Positions 51,071 to 62,848 of a stretch of 64,000 nt of DNA are shown here, one piece after another. Each line of letters opens with the position of its first letter. Position 1 is the stretch's first letter. Source of the DNA: Enoplosus armatus (Eukaryota > Chordata > Actinopteri > Centrarchiformes > Enoplosidae); NCBI RefSeq assembly GCF_043641665.1, contig NC_092180.1:6565891-6629890 (forward strand), read 5' to 3'. A model generated the notes under the pieces. The model had not been told where the DNA came from. It worked only from the letters and a program-made list of their open reading frames with translations, and did not search any database. The translations under genes and the position numbers were made by a program.

Positions 51071-51869
51071 CAGGAAGTTTGATTAAATATATCAAACTTT
51101 AGAGTTTCTCTAGTATTTCGGCACCTTTCACACCACAAGAATGCAGGGCACACTGACCGCATGTGTGGGTACTGAGTGGAGGTGAAGAAATGTATGCCTC
51201 ATTATACTCACGAAATATCAAGCTGTAGGCTACATAAAGCCGATAACTTATGAAATCAAGTGTTTCACTTTACTTACTGTGATTATTGTGTTGATGCGTA
51301 TTATTTTTACGGTAAACAAACAGAAATATACCAACTTGTATGCATGTTTTAACATGACAGTAGCTGAAATAAGTAATGAACTGTAGACGATAAGTATTTA
51401 AATCAATATGCAAAACAATTATTAACACTAACAGGCACTAAAGGTTGCTATAACTATCAACCAAACTGCAGCAACGAGGCTCTTCAAACTCTGCATGGAA
51501 GCCAAGAATGACATCCACAGGCTAACAAGCAAACACAAACGAATCTGGTGAGCCCTGAAGACCCCAAGTTGTTTCTTCGGTATTCTTTGGCGTACGGCTG
51601 CAGTTTGGCATGTACAGGATATATATATATAAAGCAGTGTAGGTGGGAGAAGGCGAGAGTTTGTGTCAGACCCAGAGTGCGAGGCTGTGGCTATTTCCTG
51701 AAGCAGTATGTACCGGTGCAACTCATAAAGGAGTCGGTACAAAACATTTGTTTGTTCAGAACTACTGTACCTGTACAAACAGGTACGTGAATATTGTTTA
51801 AAGACTGACTTGAAAACATGTGAACCCTTTAACACACCTGTCACAATGTGCATCCCAAAAGGGACCTCG

Positions 51870-51892
51870 TGTCACGTCACCTGAACGTGACA
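51870..51892. promoter_or_regulatory. Inverted repeat of CRE/E-box-like half-sites
   Basis: TGTCACGT and its perfect complement ACGTGACA are separated by seven bases. It could bind a bZIP or bHLH dimer pair; function is inferred only. Confidence 0.3.
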
Positions 51893-52326
51893 TCAGCCAG
51901 CGATTGATCCCAGCGGAGGAAACAGCCTGACCCAGGCTGGCAGAGACTTATTCAATTATTCACCGGCCCTCGCCCTTGGCCCGAGGCTGTTCAACTCTTT
52001 TACTGTTGCTCTCTCTACACCTCATCACTTGCTGTATTCATGAATAAAAAAACATGGAGGAAGGCTTGATGTGATCCACCTCCACAGTTATCAGAATTCA
52101 CTCCACGAGCTGTAAAACTTTAGCCGTGCCTCTTCCCCTGAGCAGCAGCAGTCGTCAGGAGCCTCTCGCTCTGAGTCCTGATCAAAGTGGATGAGTTCAG
52201 ATTATGCATTGCTTCTGGTCTAACCTTGCACAAACAAACATTATGATCATATTTTACAGAATGGTGAGGAGGTCTTCCCCTGAGATAAAGTGTGGGGTAT
52301 TGTGTCATCAGTGATTGTTTGTTTGG

Positions 52327-52900
52327 TTTAAAGCCACTATGTGTAGAATTTAAAGATTTCTAACTTTAGCACCCCACAGTGGTAGTATAAAAAAAGACAC
52401 GGTTGCAAACAGCAGCGTACACCGCATATGAGCTGAAAGCAACACCTGGTTTTCACCTGGATCGTCTTATTTTTCTCCAAAAACTTGCCAAAAAAATGCC
52501 ATCCGAATATTTTCAAACATGGTATGATCACATAAAAATACATAACGGCCTCTGGCATGAAAACTCCTTCCTGTTGTCAGGTGGCTAAATTCAGACTGTC
52601 AGTCACTATAGCAAATGCCCCAAAACAACACGTTGTTCATGGGACAAAGCCCTCTAGAGGCCGTGTAGGTTGGGGGTCGAGGTGGATGGATGGGTCAACA
52701 AAACGTTGGACTTTAACACCCGAGAGACAGCTGTTCATTTCCGTCAACATTGGTTTCTCTTAACCATGACTGCTGTCATCCCCTGACCTTAACCACGTGT
52801 TCATTTTAACCCAAACTAAATTTTTGTGCTGAAACCTAACAAAACCATAACCACCTTAAAGCGCTGTCACATCATAATTGCTTCTGCACACTTAATTCAA
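52327..52900. repeat. Repeat-like block upstream of the Tc1 relic
   Basis: AAAGCCACTATGTGTAGAAT at the left edge and the C/A-rich TTAACC words (52740-52860) resemble common percomorph repeat pieces. Boundaries and family are not clear. Confidence 0.3.
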
Positions 52901-52908
52901 TATTGTTA

Positions 52909-53395
52909 CACTATATGGCCAAAGGCATGTACTTTTGGTCTGGGGCTGTTATTATACGGTCTGGGCTAGCCCCCTTAGTTCAAATTAAGGGACATTTTAA
53001 AGCTACAGCAAACAATGATGTTTTAGTGCTTACTTCTAACAGTTCATGAAGGCCCTTTCCTGTTTCAATATGACGATGTTCCCGTGCACAAAGCCACGTC
53101 CCTAAAGTTTAATAATGAGTTCGGTGTGCAAGAACTTGACTGGCCTGCAGAGAGCCTGGACCTCAACCCCATCCAACACCTTTGGGATGAACTGGATTGC
53201 TGACTGCGACCTTATCACCCAACATGAGTGCTCGACCTCACCGATGCGCTTGTGGCTGAATGGGAACAAATCCCTGCAGCCAGGTTCCAAAATCTGGTGG
53301 AGAGCCTGAAACCAGAAGAGTGGAGGCTGTTACAGCAGCAGATTAATGCACATGGTTTTGTGATGTTTGATCCACATACTTTTGACCATGTAGTG
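52909..53395 (+). mobile_element. Internally deleted Tc1/mariner element
   Basis: The left end CACTATATGGCCAAAG and the complement of the right end (CACTACATGGTCAAAAGTAT) form imperfect terminal inverted repeats of a fish Tc1-like family. The left end follows TA, the expected target dinucleotide; the right flank no longer shows it. At about 487 bp it is far shorter than a full element of roughly 1.2-1.6 kb. Only the C-terminal part of the transposase remains, so the element is a deletion derivative that cannot move itself. Confidence 0.85.
53048..53350 (+). pseudogene. Tc1-like transposase pseudogene (C-terminal DDE part)
   Basis: One continuous frame starting at 53048 encodes the hallmark ELDWPAESLDLNPIQHLWDE and, further on, AEWEQIPAARFQNLVESL, which are the end of the DDE catalytic domain and the C-terminus of Tc1-family transposases. 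The second catalytic Asp is kept (QYDDVP, codon 53072-53074). The third acidic residue, normally Glu in the PIExLW motif, is Gln (CAA, 53174-53176). In-frame TGA stops lie at 53201-53203 and 53225-53227. The N-terminal DNA-binding domain and first Asp are missing. It is a dead relic of a cut-and-paste transposase. Confidence 0.85.
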
Positions 53396-54130
53396 GACTT
53401 CTTAGTACATTATAAGAGACATACTGCATGCAAGACGTGTGCATCAAAAGCGACAGGCCCACAGTGTGAGTGCAGAAATATTTCATATTGTATATCATAT
53501 ATCATATCACTGCTGCAGACCAGCTACTATAGCAGTTTGTTACTCATCACGATTCACTTGTTTAATTGCTTTTCAGACTGTAGTATAACCATTTCACTGT
53601 GCAGGCATCACTCTGCTGCACCCATGATATCACCAAGGAAAACACGTTTCCCCCCGATGCTTCATATCTCGCTGTTTCAAAGGTTTCTGTCTATATGACT
53701 TAACATCCTCTTTCTTCACGGAGTTTCCCCTCTCGACTGAAACGAGGCTGTGGAGCGTTGAACACATCCAACTGAGCCTCCTGATTACAAGCTGTATTTA
53801 TCAGCTTCCACAAGACGGGTGGCCGTGTAGGAGGCCTTGCTCTCGTGTTCAAAAAACATTTTAAATGTAACGCTGCTGCTGTAAGTTAATTTTCTAACTT
53901 TGATGTGCTCAGGTTGAAAAGTTATTTTTGCAATCTATAAGTTGCAGAAGGCTGTTTTGATGTGCTATCTGCCTTTCTCCAAACTAAATGCTGCGTTGCT
54001 CTTTGAGATGTTGCGTTAAGCTGCAACAAAGCTGTATTTGCAGGTCATTTTAACATAACTCCTGAGGTTTTGAATAACGCAGTGTCTTAACTTTGAAAAT
54101 CACGGGTCTGAAATCTCACCTGAAGCCACC

Positions 54131-54317
54131 TCAGCCTTTGATTTTATTTTCACTCACTGCTCTTGCTGTCAAGGACATTTTGTCTCTGATTCACATTTCT
54201 GGCTTTTTTAAGATGACAAGTGGTCAGCCTTTGATTTTATTTTACACTCACTGCTCTTTCTGTCAAGGACATGTTGTCTCTGATTCACATTTCTGGCTTT
54301 TTTAAGATGACAAGTGG
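54131..54317 (+). repeat. Two-copy tandem duplication, ~93-bp unit
   Basis: Units start at 54131 and 54224 (TCAGCCTTTGATTTTATTTT) and a third truncated start lies at 54318. The units differ by only a few substitutions and a 1-bp indel, so the duplication is recent compared with nearby repeats. Confidence 0.85.
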
Positions 54318-54550
54318 TCAGCCTTTGAAGAGCTGCTACTTTGATCATCATCACCATCACTCCAACTTCAGTTAACTAACTTTATACAACTACCTTTACT
54401 CAGGATTTGACTGCATTTGCAGTATTACAGTGTTCTGCCCTTCATTTAAAATGAAATATAACTTTCATTATCACATGGAATATTACATTTTTATTACTTG
54501 TTTTATTTTTTAAATACAGAGTAAATTCTTTCAAGCAATTCTGGTCATTG

Positions 54551-54680
54551 TAGCAAATGCTAGCATGCTAACATGCTAAACTAAGATGACGAACATGGGA
54601 AACTACCTACTAAACATCAGCATGTTAGCATTGTCATTGAGTGCATGTTGGGATTTAGCTTAAAGCACCACTGTGCCGTG
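54551..54680 (+). repeat. Partial copy of the 44356-44946 repeat
   Basis: GCTAGCATGCTAACATGCTA, then CATCAGCATGTTAGCATTGTC and a TTTAGCTTAAAGCACCACTG segment, corresponds to the 3' part of that repeat. Confidence 0.65.
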
Positions 54681-55037
54681 GTAAAACACAGCTCCCTCAT
54701 TCATTTGAATGGAGCCAGTCCGTCAATGCAGCAGCAAAACAATGCAGGGTCGTTAAAGCAGGTTCAATTTTTGCTGCAACGCCGGCGTCGCTGTGATAAC
54801 TTTCCAAATCCTGTCTGTGAGTATTACAAACCACTTAGCAGTGTTTTGGTGTGATAAGCCTTCAGACACATGAATCTGCTCTGGACTTCCTGGCTTGCAT
54901 TTCATTGTCTCACTGGTACCTTAAACAACGCGCCTCTGCCAATGCAGGGCTGTTTTCAGTCTGAATCACTCCACTGCTGCTGAATAAAGCCTTCTTTTAA
55001 CCAGCCTATTTGGTGATATGAGTTAAAAGTCACTGTC

Positions 55038-55626
55038 CAGGGGTCTCATTTATAACCGTTGCGAAAAGATGTAAGCCAACTAACATCTTAAATCAGAGTC
55101 CACTCAATATTTCATCAGCGTTTTCTCACTCATCACATCCCCCACATACCCCCGGAGCGCAGAGGAGAGGGCCGGACTGTACAGTAACTAACTGATGAAA
55201 TTATCATCATCACTTGTAGAAATCAAATAGCATTAAAGAAAGTCAGAACAGAGCGTCAGTAGTTTTTAATAATATCTTGTAGCACTGAGCATATCACCAA
55301 GTAGCACCAAGTACACACACTCTACCTCCTTCAGTCACCTCACCCGGCACATCTTCACCACCTGCACACGGACTGCCATGCTTCACCGTGACACACCATT
55401 GATCAGCAGGCTCGTTTATAAGCATCAATATTCATGTGGTGCTTTGCATTGACCATGTGGGTGTGTAGAGGGCGGGACATGAGGCTGATCCACGTGTGCA
55501 CATTTTCAGGTAAAGGGAACTTGCAAGCGTGCATGCTCAAGTCTGATTTTTTTGGCACACGCCATTTTTGGCTTTTGTACACTTTTAGTATGGATCCGAC
55601 GCACTGTTTTATAAATGAGACCCCTG
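55038..55626. mobile_element. Class II MITE with CAGGGGTCTCATTTATAA ends, 589 bp
   Basis: The left end CAGGGGTCTCATTTATAA is exactly repeated as an inverted copy at the right end (TTATAAATGAGACCCCTG), giving 18-bp terminal inverted repeats. The interior has no transposase. The right subterminal part is rich in GTGCG/CGCAC words, as in percomorph MITEs I recall with this end. Flanking sequence shows no obvious 8-bp duplication, so assignment to hAT or PIF-Harbinger is unresolved. Confidence 0.7.
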
Positions 55627-58347
55627 ATCTACCAACAGAAACTCAATGCCCTTTTGAACACACCGAATCAGCCAACACTGTAATCTGGTTTCTAACTATC
55701 TATCATGGTGAGAAAACAAGAGTTCAATTAACAAAGTCTTTAACCCAGTTATCAAATACACCAGTAAAACATCCATGACAGGAAGCATTGTGTTTAAATC
55801 TATTTTAAATTAGCTGACAGAGGAAGAGTGGGGTTTATTGGATGACAGGAGGGCTGACATGTTGGTGTTCGCTGCAGTGGTCCTGCCTACCTGCCTGCGT
55901 GGACTCTGCGTGGAATACAATCTCACCACAGGGCTCAAATAGCTCCACAGATCAATACTGCCGGAGAGGAATGAAATAAATAGTCTTTCTTACTGGATTA
56001 CTGCAGTGACAGTATTTTGCTTACATGTGTAAAATTAATTCTCCCAGGCTGCTGCTGAGAGAGATGTGAAAACAATAAAGTGGGAGAGCGTGAGTGGACT
56101 CTTGCAGGGAGATGTCACATCTCATAAAAATCTGGGGAAATACATGGACAGAAATGGGATGGGGGTTGAGGGAGGACGGGGTAAGCTGGTGATATATGTT
56201 CAACTCCTTTTATATGACTCAGCAAACCAGCTTCATTCAGTAAAAGAACAGTATTTTATCCTGTAAGCAGCTTATGAGAGGAAGGTGTTTCTTTCGTAGG
56301 CAGCAAACGTAATTCAGGCGGTCGAGTTCATCCAGTGTGCTCATAATTTAACACAAAGCTTAAATGTCTACTTTTGCGATGGGAGTCTGGTTCAGTTTGT
56401 TTGAGTGGGCACCATAAAAAATGGCGCCCCAGTAAATAAATAACTGAAATAAGATAAATCCCCAGTGATTCCTGTCCCAATTTTTAAAAAATGCTTCCTC
56501 ACTCTTTTTTGAATAGTCATATTGGTTTGTTTTGGCTCAGCACTTCAGCAAAAAGGAAATGGGCTATTGAAGCAAAACTCTCTGCCAGAAATACTTAAAT
56601 CCCACTTTGAGTCAGAGCCAGTTTGAGACAGGTAATTATTCAGATCTAGAGATCTGCAACAGAAGTTCTCTCAAAGTAGTCAAACATAAGATACGTATCA
56701 AATTGTAGTTTGTGGTTGCTGGTCACAAAGGAAGTCTTATGTTTTAATTTTATATTTGTACTAAATGTAAAAAAAATCATAATTACTGTGTAAAACCCTT
56801 GAAGAAGTTGTTGTGGGTTTTTCCAGGGGATCAGTGGAGGATTAGTTAGCACAAACACCTTCTGTCTTTATGACTTTTGTCACGACTTATCACGCGAGTG
56901 TTGTCTTGACAACCAGGTTTGACATCAGCAAAGTTGAGCCTAAAGCCTAATTAAATACTTCATGAGGATTCAAAGTTTACTTTTCATTTGGCTTCAAAAC
57001 TACCCCCAACCATGCTTGTGATCATGTTCACTGGACTCAGCAGCCTTTGTTACAGCATTGTAATCTTAGTTATCCCTAAACTCTCATCAAAGACAAACTC
57101 TCATGCTTCCTCTAAATAACCAAAGGGGACAAACGTCCCTTCAGAGCTGCTGGAGTCTGCATTCATGTTGGAAAAACAAAGATCTAAACAGGCATTAATC
57201 TGAACATTTAAAACTAAGGTGACATTGAAAACAGTAAGAAATGCATGAAGCTCAAGCCAGCGAATCACACCGACTTCTGTTAGTGTAAATATTTTTCACA
57301 GCTATGGGGAAAATGTTACTCCTAGCTGTGTGTGTACACAGTTTTCAAAGTATCCCTTTGAAGAGATAACTTTGAAAATTATCTCTGCTCTGCACATAAA
57401 TTCCCTTAACTGTTGTCAGCAGAATAACCACTTCCCTGCCTCTTTATTCGTATTAATTTACATGCATATGGAGTGATGGGAAATGAAACAGTGAACCTTT
57501 GTTGGGAGAGCTGGTGGTGATGCTCTAATGAATGGCTCTCTCATCCCTGAGATGCAGTTTGTGACTGTGACTTGCAGCTTGTGGCTGACACATTGGGGTG
57601 ACACAATGAGACGAGGCTTGTGGAAAGACGGGAGAGCGGAGAACCCAGATAAAGCTGCTCCGCTGAGCTGCCAGCAGGGGGTCTTTGAGTTGTCTCCAGG
57701 AGAGGGGCGGAGGGGAGAATTTTGGGAGGCAGAGCTCAGAGTAAACAGTATCTGCCGAAAAACAACAACAGCAACAACCGCACTCCCTAATCAAGTGGCT
57801 TTATTGAAATGCAAAGCCTCGCTCCTTGAGTTCCTCACGAAAAACCGGGAGTGATTAAAAGTAAAATACATTATATGCGCCATTACTCTGCCTAAATTAC
57901 ATGTTTAAACACCAACTAAGATTTTACAACATCATATAATTTGGCATTATTAGTGTCACCATGAAATATGGCACGAGTCTAGTGAAGCTAGGCAGATTAA
58001 TTACATGAAACAGCACCTCAAAGACACACTGGATTTGAGGCTTTTCTCTCCCTCTCTCTCTGTTAGTTTTCTGACTGTATGTTCTAATCCATCTATTTCT
58101 GACCTAAATCCCAAACACTGGTTGGTGTTAAACAAAGTGGAATTATAAAAAGGGCAACCATTGGAGGGAAAGCACTGAGACAATGCCAAGTCTTTTTTAA
58201 ATCCTAAAATGTAAAGCAGCCATACTGTAAAACCTAATTAACAATTTCAGAGACACAATCAACCTTAAATTAAACACTGGTGAACAAATTCAAACAAATA
58301 AACAACACACTTCACTACACTTTCATTCATATAATAAAGGTACCACT
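55627..58347. other. No gene recognised
   Basis: Unique sequence; the block at 57520-57850 is less AT-rich and holds a CTCF-like motif and overlapping open frames on both strands without splice support. Confidence 0.4.
57669..57687 (+). promoter_or_regulatory. CTCF-like motif
   Basis: TGCCAGCAGGGGGTCTTTG matches the CCASNAGGGGG part of the CTCF core well. Confidence 0.35.
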
Positions 58348-58460
58348 GATTGATACCACTCTCATATCTGTTTGGTAACTATAAGGCTAGCCGTTTAGCT
58401 TAGATTAGCATAAAGACTGGAAACAGGGGGAAACAGCTAGCCTGGCTCTGTTCAAAGGTT
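58348..58460 (+). repeat. Repeat W, left arm of inverted pair
   Basis: GATACCACTCTCATATCTGT followed by TAGCATAAAGACTGGAAACA and GGGGGAAACAGCTAGCC; complementary to 58600-58740. Confidence 0.7.
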
Positions 58461-58589
58461 GCCCTGGCAACCTCACGGTGACAACAAGCATCCAGGAAGT
58501 CATTGCTCCAGGCCAGGAAATAGTCCGGCGCATAACCCCTCATAAAACCACCCCACCATGAGTTATAACATGTCAATTTGTGAGCTTTA

Positions 58590-58765
58590 GAGGTGCTAAT
58601 AGGCAGATTTTGTCACCTTTGGACAGAGCCAGGCTAGCCGTTTCCCCCTGTTTCTAGTCTTTATGCTAAGCTAAGCTAATAGGCTACTGGCTGTAGCTTC
58701 AAATTAACCGTACAGACTTGAGAGTGGTATCAATCTTCTCATCTATCACTCATCAAGAAAGCAAA
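58590..58765 (-). repeat. Repeat W, right arm of inverted pair
   Basis: CAGAGCCAGGCTAGCCGTTT, CCCCCTGTTTCTAGTCTTTA and TTGAGAGTGGTATCAATC are the inverse of the left arm. The spacer is about 130 bp. Confidence 0.7.
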
Positions 58766-59814
58766 TACTTCCAAACAAAAGGCATGCAGATGTTTTACAA
58801 ACAATACAGAGCTGCAAGGAGATTTGTTTACAAGGAATACAACCCAAAAACGATGGTACGACATACTGTAAAATCCCACATACATTTAAATGCAGTTGAT
58901 GGGGAGGCTTTGCACTCTGTTTACACTGCTTTTAACTGAATGGTGATACATACAGTATCAGACAGTATTTCCCTTTGAAGCTGTTATAACAGTAAAATCA
59001 GGTCAGATCTCCAGACTCCGCTCACCCATTGAAGTACAACACCAACACTGTATTTCACTGAGACAGAAATGTTCTGCCACATCTGCTACTATACAGCATG
59101 ACTGTAAACAATATATTGTTCCTAAAGTCTCAGCACTGAGGTCTTATTTCACTTGTTGGCTCAGATTCCTCCCCATTCTTTACAGCCTGCCAAATCGACA
59201 CCAGCGCTGAGAGAAGAGCCACTCCACTGGGAAATGTTTTTCTTACGCCGCCTGTTGTCCCTGATCACAGACATGATGCATACATCCAGAGGAGGCAAAA
59301 GCAATTCACCCCGCACCATAAACATGTCTTACTGGAAGGAAAAACAACCGCCTACATTTGGACACCAAGCGCTTTTCATGAATTGAGTCAAAAACCCAAA
59401 CACGCTTGATTTAGTGGGTTTAATCACATATCGATCATGACTTTCCAGAGCTGAAGTGGGGTGTAACAAATAAAGTCTTGATCTGCAGTGCCATGCTAAT
59501 AGGTTTTGATTACAACCCTTTATTTGTCTGCTTGATAAAACAGATTCATGTCCCCTGCTGCTTTGAAGTCTCCTCCCAGACACAAACACTAGTCACTGTG
59601 AAACAGGACTGAAGGTTACAGCGATGTATATATATCATAAATTAATGAAACAACGTCAGAGATACTGAAATGTCTCATTTCTGGACCTTGAGGTGGTCAG
59701 CAGGCAGGACAGTAGAAAGACAGAGTGCAGATGATAGCTCTTCTCATTTCTCTTGTGAAGTCGTATGTCTGTCTGTTGCTTTTTAGGTGAATGAGAAATT
59801 TAAAGCTGCATTCA

Positions 59815-60530
59815 TTTCTTTGCCACTGTTTACACATCCGGCAGACATGGAGCAACATTGGCATTCAGTTGGAGTCCTGTGTCTGTTTTTAATTTAGATG
59901 CTTTCTGATTTGAAAACACTTTTATAGCGTTGTGTTTTATGATCACTGTAATTTGCTTTACAGGAGCTACTTACCTGTGTCCTGATATTATACTACATGC
60001 TAATTCTTTTATGACTTGAAGTTTATTTAATCAACACCACAAAACCTCATCATAAACAACCCAACAACACCAGACAGAAGAAAGGAAAATTATAATGAAA
60101 TATTAAAAGATAGATAAAAACGAATCGACAACTACACGCTAACTCTAAGCAGGTGTTTTTGTGGTGTGTTCACATTGATAACGTGACAAAAGTATACTCA
60201 AACAATATAAAGAGTCCACAGTCATGCTGGCTGGTCTGTGAGGCTGTAAAAGTCCAATATTCACTCTTCTTTTAGCCCTGCTTTGGTCTCCACCAACTCC
60301 TGAGAGAAATACCTGTCTTTTCGCTGCTAAATGCTCCACTATGTTCACCAGCTAGTAAACTCTGTCTGTCTGCTGGTTGGTGTTCAGTAGGAAGCACATA
60401 GTCGCTGAAAACTGACACCTGCTACTGCTAGAAATGAGATTAATGAGAGCAGTAAGAGTAAAACAAAACAGTAAAGTTGCAGGTGTAAAAGCAAAACAAT
60501 TAGCTGAAAGAAAGTAAATACTAAAAATTC
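59815..60530 (+). repeat. Dispersed repeat family X, copy 3, interrupted
   Basis: The left part (59815-59887, CAGACATGGAGCAACATTGG) and the right part (60250-60530, GTCCAATATTCACTCTTC onward) are colinear with copies 1 and 2. They are separated by about 360 bp of unrelated sequence (59888-60249) that recurs at 62849-63212. Confidence 0.7.
59888..60249 (+). repeat. Repeat Z, copy 1 (inserted in repeat X)
   Basis: This copy matches 62849-63212 over its whole length with scattered substitutions and small indels; shared stretches include AATTTAGATGCTTTCTGATT and CAACAACACCAGACAGAAGA. It interrupts repeat X exactly where copies 1 and 2 are continuous. Confidence 0.75.
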
Positions 60531-61089
60531 AGTATCAGGAATATAAAGCATAAAAAGCCAAGAGACAACTGTTGTCACTTTCTTTACACAGCATTGAGAA
60601 GACTTATGAACGTGTGCCAAATATAAACACATTTAAACGTAAATAAATACAGACATTAAGCTGTCCTTCATCCTTTCGTGTCAATTGATCCATCATAAGT
60701 AATGACTTCTGGGAAAATATTGTGTTTCAATTGCCATGCCTTATTAATCTCTCATAAGAAAAATGTATTCAGCCTCTGGTCGGGGCGCCGTGTCGATTAG
60801 AGGTTAAATTCCAGCTGAAGGACGCCTCAGCTCGAGGAAAATATCTGCAAATGATAACAAGATATATCTCATCTCTGGTTACTGCCTACACTCTCTGCAC
60901 AGTGTCTGAATGTTTCTAGTATCCTCTGATGTGTAGATTTTAACCTGTGAAAATCAACAAGTCAATTGTATATGTATAATAATCCAAAATGCCAAACTAT
61001 AGGACATGCTGATGAAACCAACAGCACAAAACAAGCAAACGTGATGTGTTTGTCATTTTAAAATAGTTTCCCAGGAAGCATTGCACGTG

Positions 61090-61670
61090 GTTAAAGGATA
61101 AAAATATAGTTATTCTATACTTTTATTATTGTAAACAAATTCCACAAATAGATCAACAATGCATTTGTCCAGCTTTCATTACCTTCCAACTTGCCTACCT
61201 GTCTGTGTCACTGTGTGCAAGCCCGTTCGTGACAACTGAAGTCTTTAAAAACAGATCATGAATATACACTTTTCAAACAGGAGTATCAGAATCAGAAATA
61301 CTTTATTGATCCCCGGGGGGAAATTATACAGTACTGGTGCTGATATATATATGTATTGCTCTGTTGTGTATGTGCACTCGTGACATTTTAAGAATAAATG
61401 ATGAGGTAGTGGTTGCTGACAGAGGTGAAATAAGGTGAAATAAGTCCAGAAACGATAGTAAATAGTGCATTTGTTGGGGACTACTTTCAGCAGTGGATTA
61501 ATACACATTTGGTGCGTTGGTGAGTATTTGCAACGGCAGCATGTAAACTACAGTGTGTCTGTTCGTGGTGACGGAAGATTTTTTTCATCCAGTTTAACGC
61601 GTTCTTGTATTACAATGCAGCTCTATGGCACAGAGGAATAAGATCTATCAAGCTAGATCTATCTAGATAC
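61090..61670 (+). repeat. Dispersed repeat family Y, copy 2, interrupted
   Basis: Its flanks match copy 1 (GTTAAAGGATAAAAATATAG at left; TTTGTTGGGGACTACTTTC and GAGGAATAAGATCTATCA at right). A LINE 3' end (61286-61440) is inserted in the middle. Confidence 0.65.
61286..61440 (-). mobile_element. LINE 3' end inserted in a dispersed repeat
   Basis: The left boundary carries the reverse complement of the GATTCTGA-type tail followed by AAATACTTTATTGATCCCCG. The insert runs to about 61440 and interrupts a copy of the repeat family also seen at 41392-41885. The right edge is approximate. Confidence 0.6.
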
Positions 61671-62848
61671 ACAGGAAATACTTGTTTGTAGGATCAATCC
61701 GTGGGTGGTTTTGGTCTTTTAATGGGATCTGTTTGTAATAAGAAAAATGTAAAATATCACCAGACTGAAGGTGCTAGTATGCCTTCCCCGACACCTTTCC
61801 GATGTTTGACAAGTTCTGTAACTTTCTGAGGACAACAATCCGACATATCCACATCACAACCACTTCACTGTTTGATTGGTCAGCTGTGCGGAGGTGAGAA
61901 AGGAGCCAGGATTTGAACTTCCCCATCTAGCTCTCGTTTTTCATTCTTAACTTCCAGGAGAGGCCGTCTGAAAAATGAGCGCCGTTTCAATGACGGAAAT
62001 TTGATCTTACTATCTGTGCAGGAAAAAAAAACTCTCTGTAAAACACCAACTTGACATGCATCAATTCTAAACCAGGTTTATATCTGACAGAGCACATTAC
62101 TAGCATGCTGTGCTGAGGTTTCTTCAGGCCTGAGAACCACATGTGAACCCCCATGGTGAGCTGCATGCAGGCTGCATAAATATTATGGCACAAAGTGGCC
62201 TAAAATTCTAATGGCACTAGTATTACTCTTCAAAACAAGTTTAATCTTTAAATAAAATTGACGGGCTCATGATTGAGTCCTCAGTTTTCTACAATGTTAC
62301 ATTAAGATTCCAACGGTGCTGCATAGAAATTTGTAAATTGATCTGTAAGGAATGCAAGATTTATTACAATCCCCAAGGTGGTTTATATTAGACAGGTGCA
62401 AAACATGTTTCGTAAATGGGCAGTCTCAGCTTCAATCAGATCATTTCATGAATCAAACGATCTTAAGATACCATTAAAGATTCATTAGTGAAATTAGGTA
62501 ATTTCTGCACATCATCAGCTTTCAGAATTCAGTGTGTAAAATCAAAGGCTGAGGACTCCAGTTGAGATATTGATAAATTATCTTATGTTCAGTCTAACAG
62601 GTGGACAGAATTACTTAAAAAGTGACCTGAAAGATATCAGAGATGCTTACGTTGATGTAGTAGGAGGAATCGTGACCTTTCCAAAACCGTCCTCACATTC
62701 TCCATCACACTGCTGTCACCTGGTTCATCTGGCACTGCGACCTCCTTTATTCTTCCCAGCATCGTCCAACCTCTTGGTTCAACATCTGACTCTTTGATCT
62801 GTGTACGGTAACATATCAGGATGATGGATTTTTTTCAGAAATTATAAT

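Noticed and set aside
61402..61420. let-7-like word TGAGGTAGTGGTTG
   Set aside because: Only the seed region matches, no hairpin partner is visible, and it sits in a LINE tail insert.
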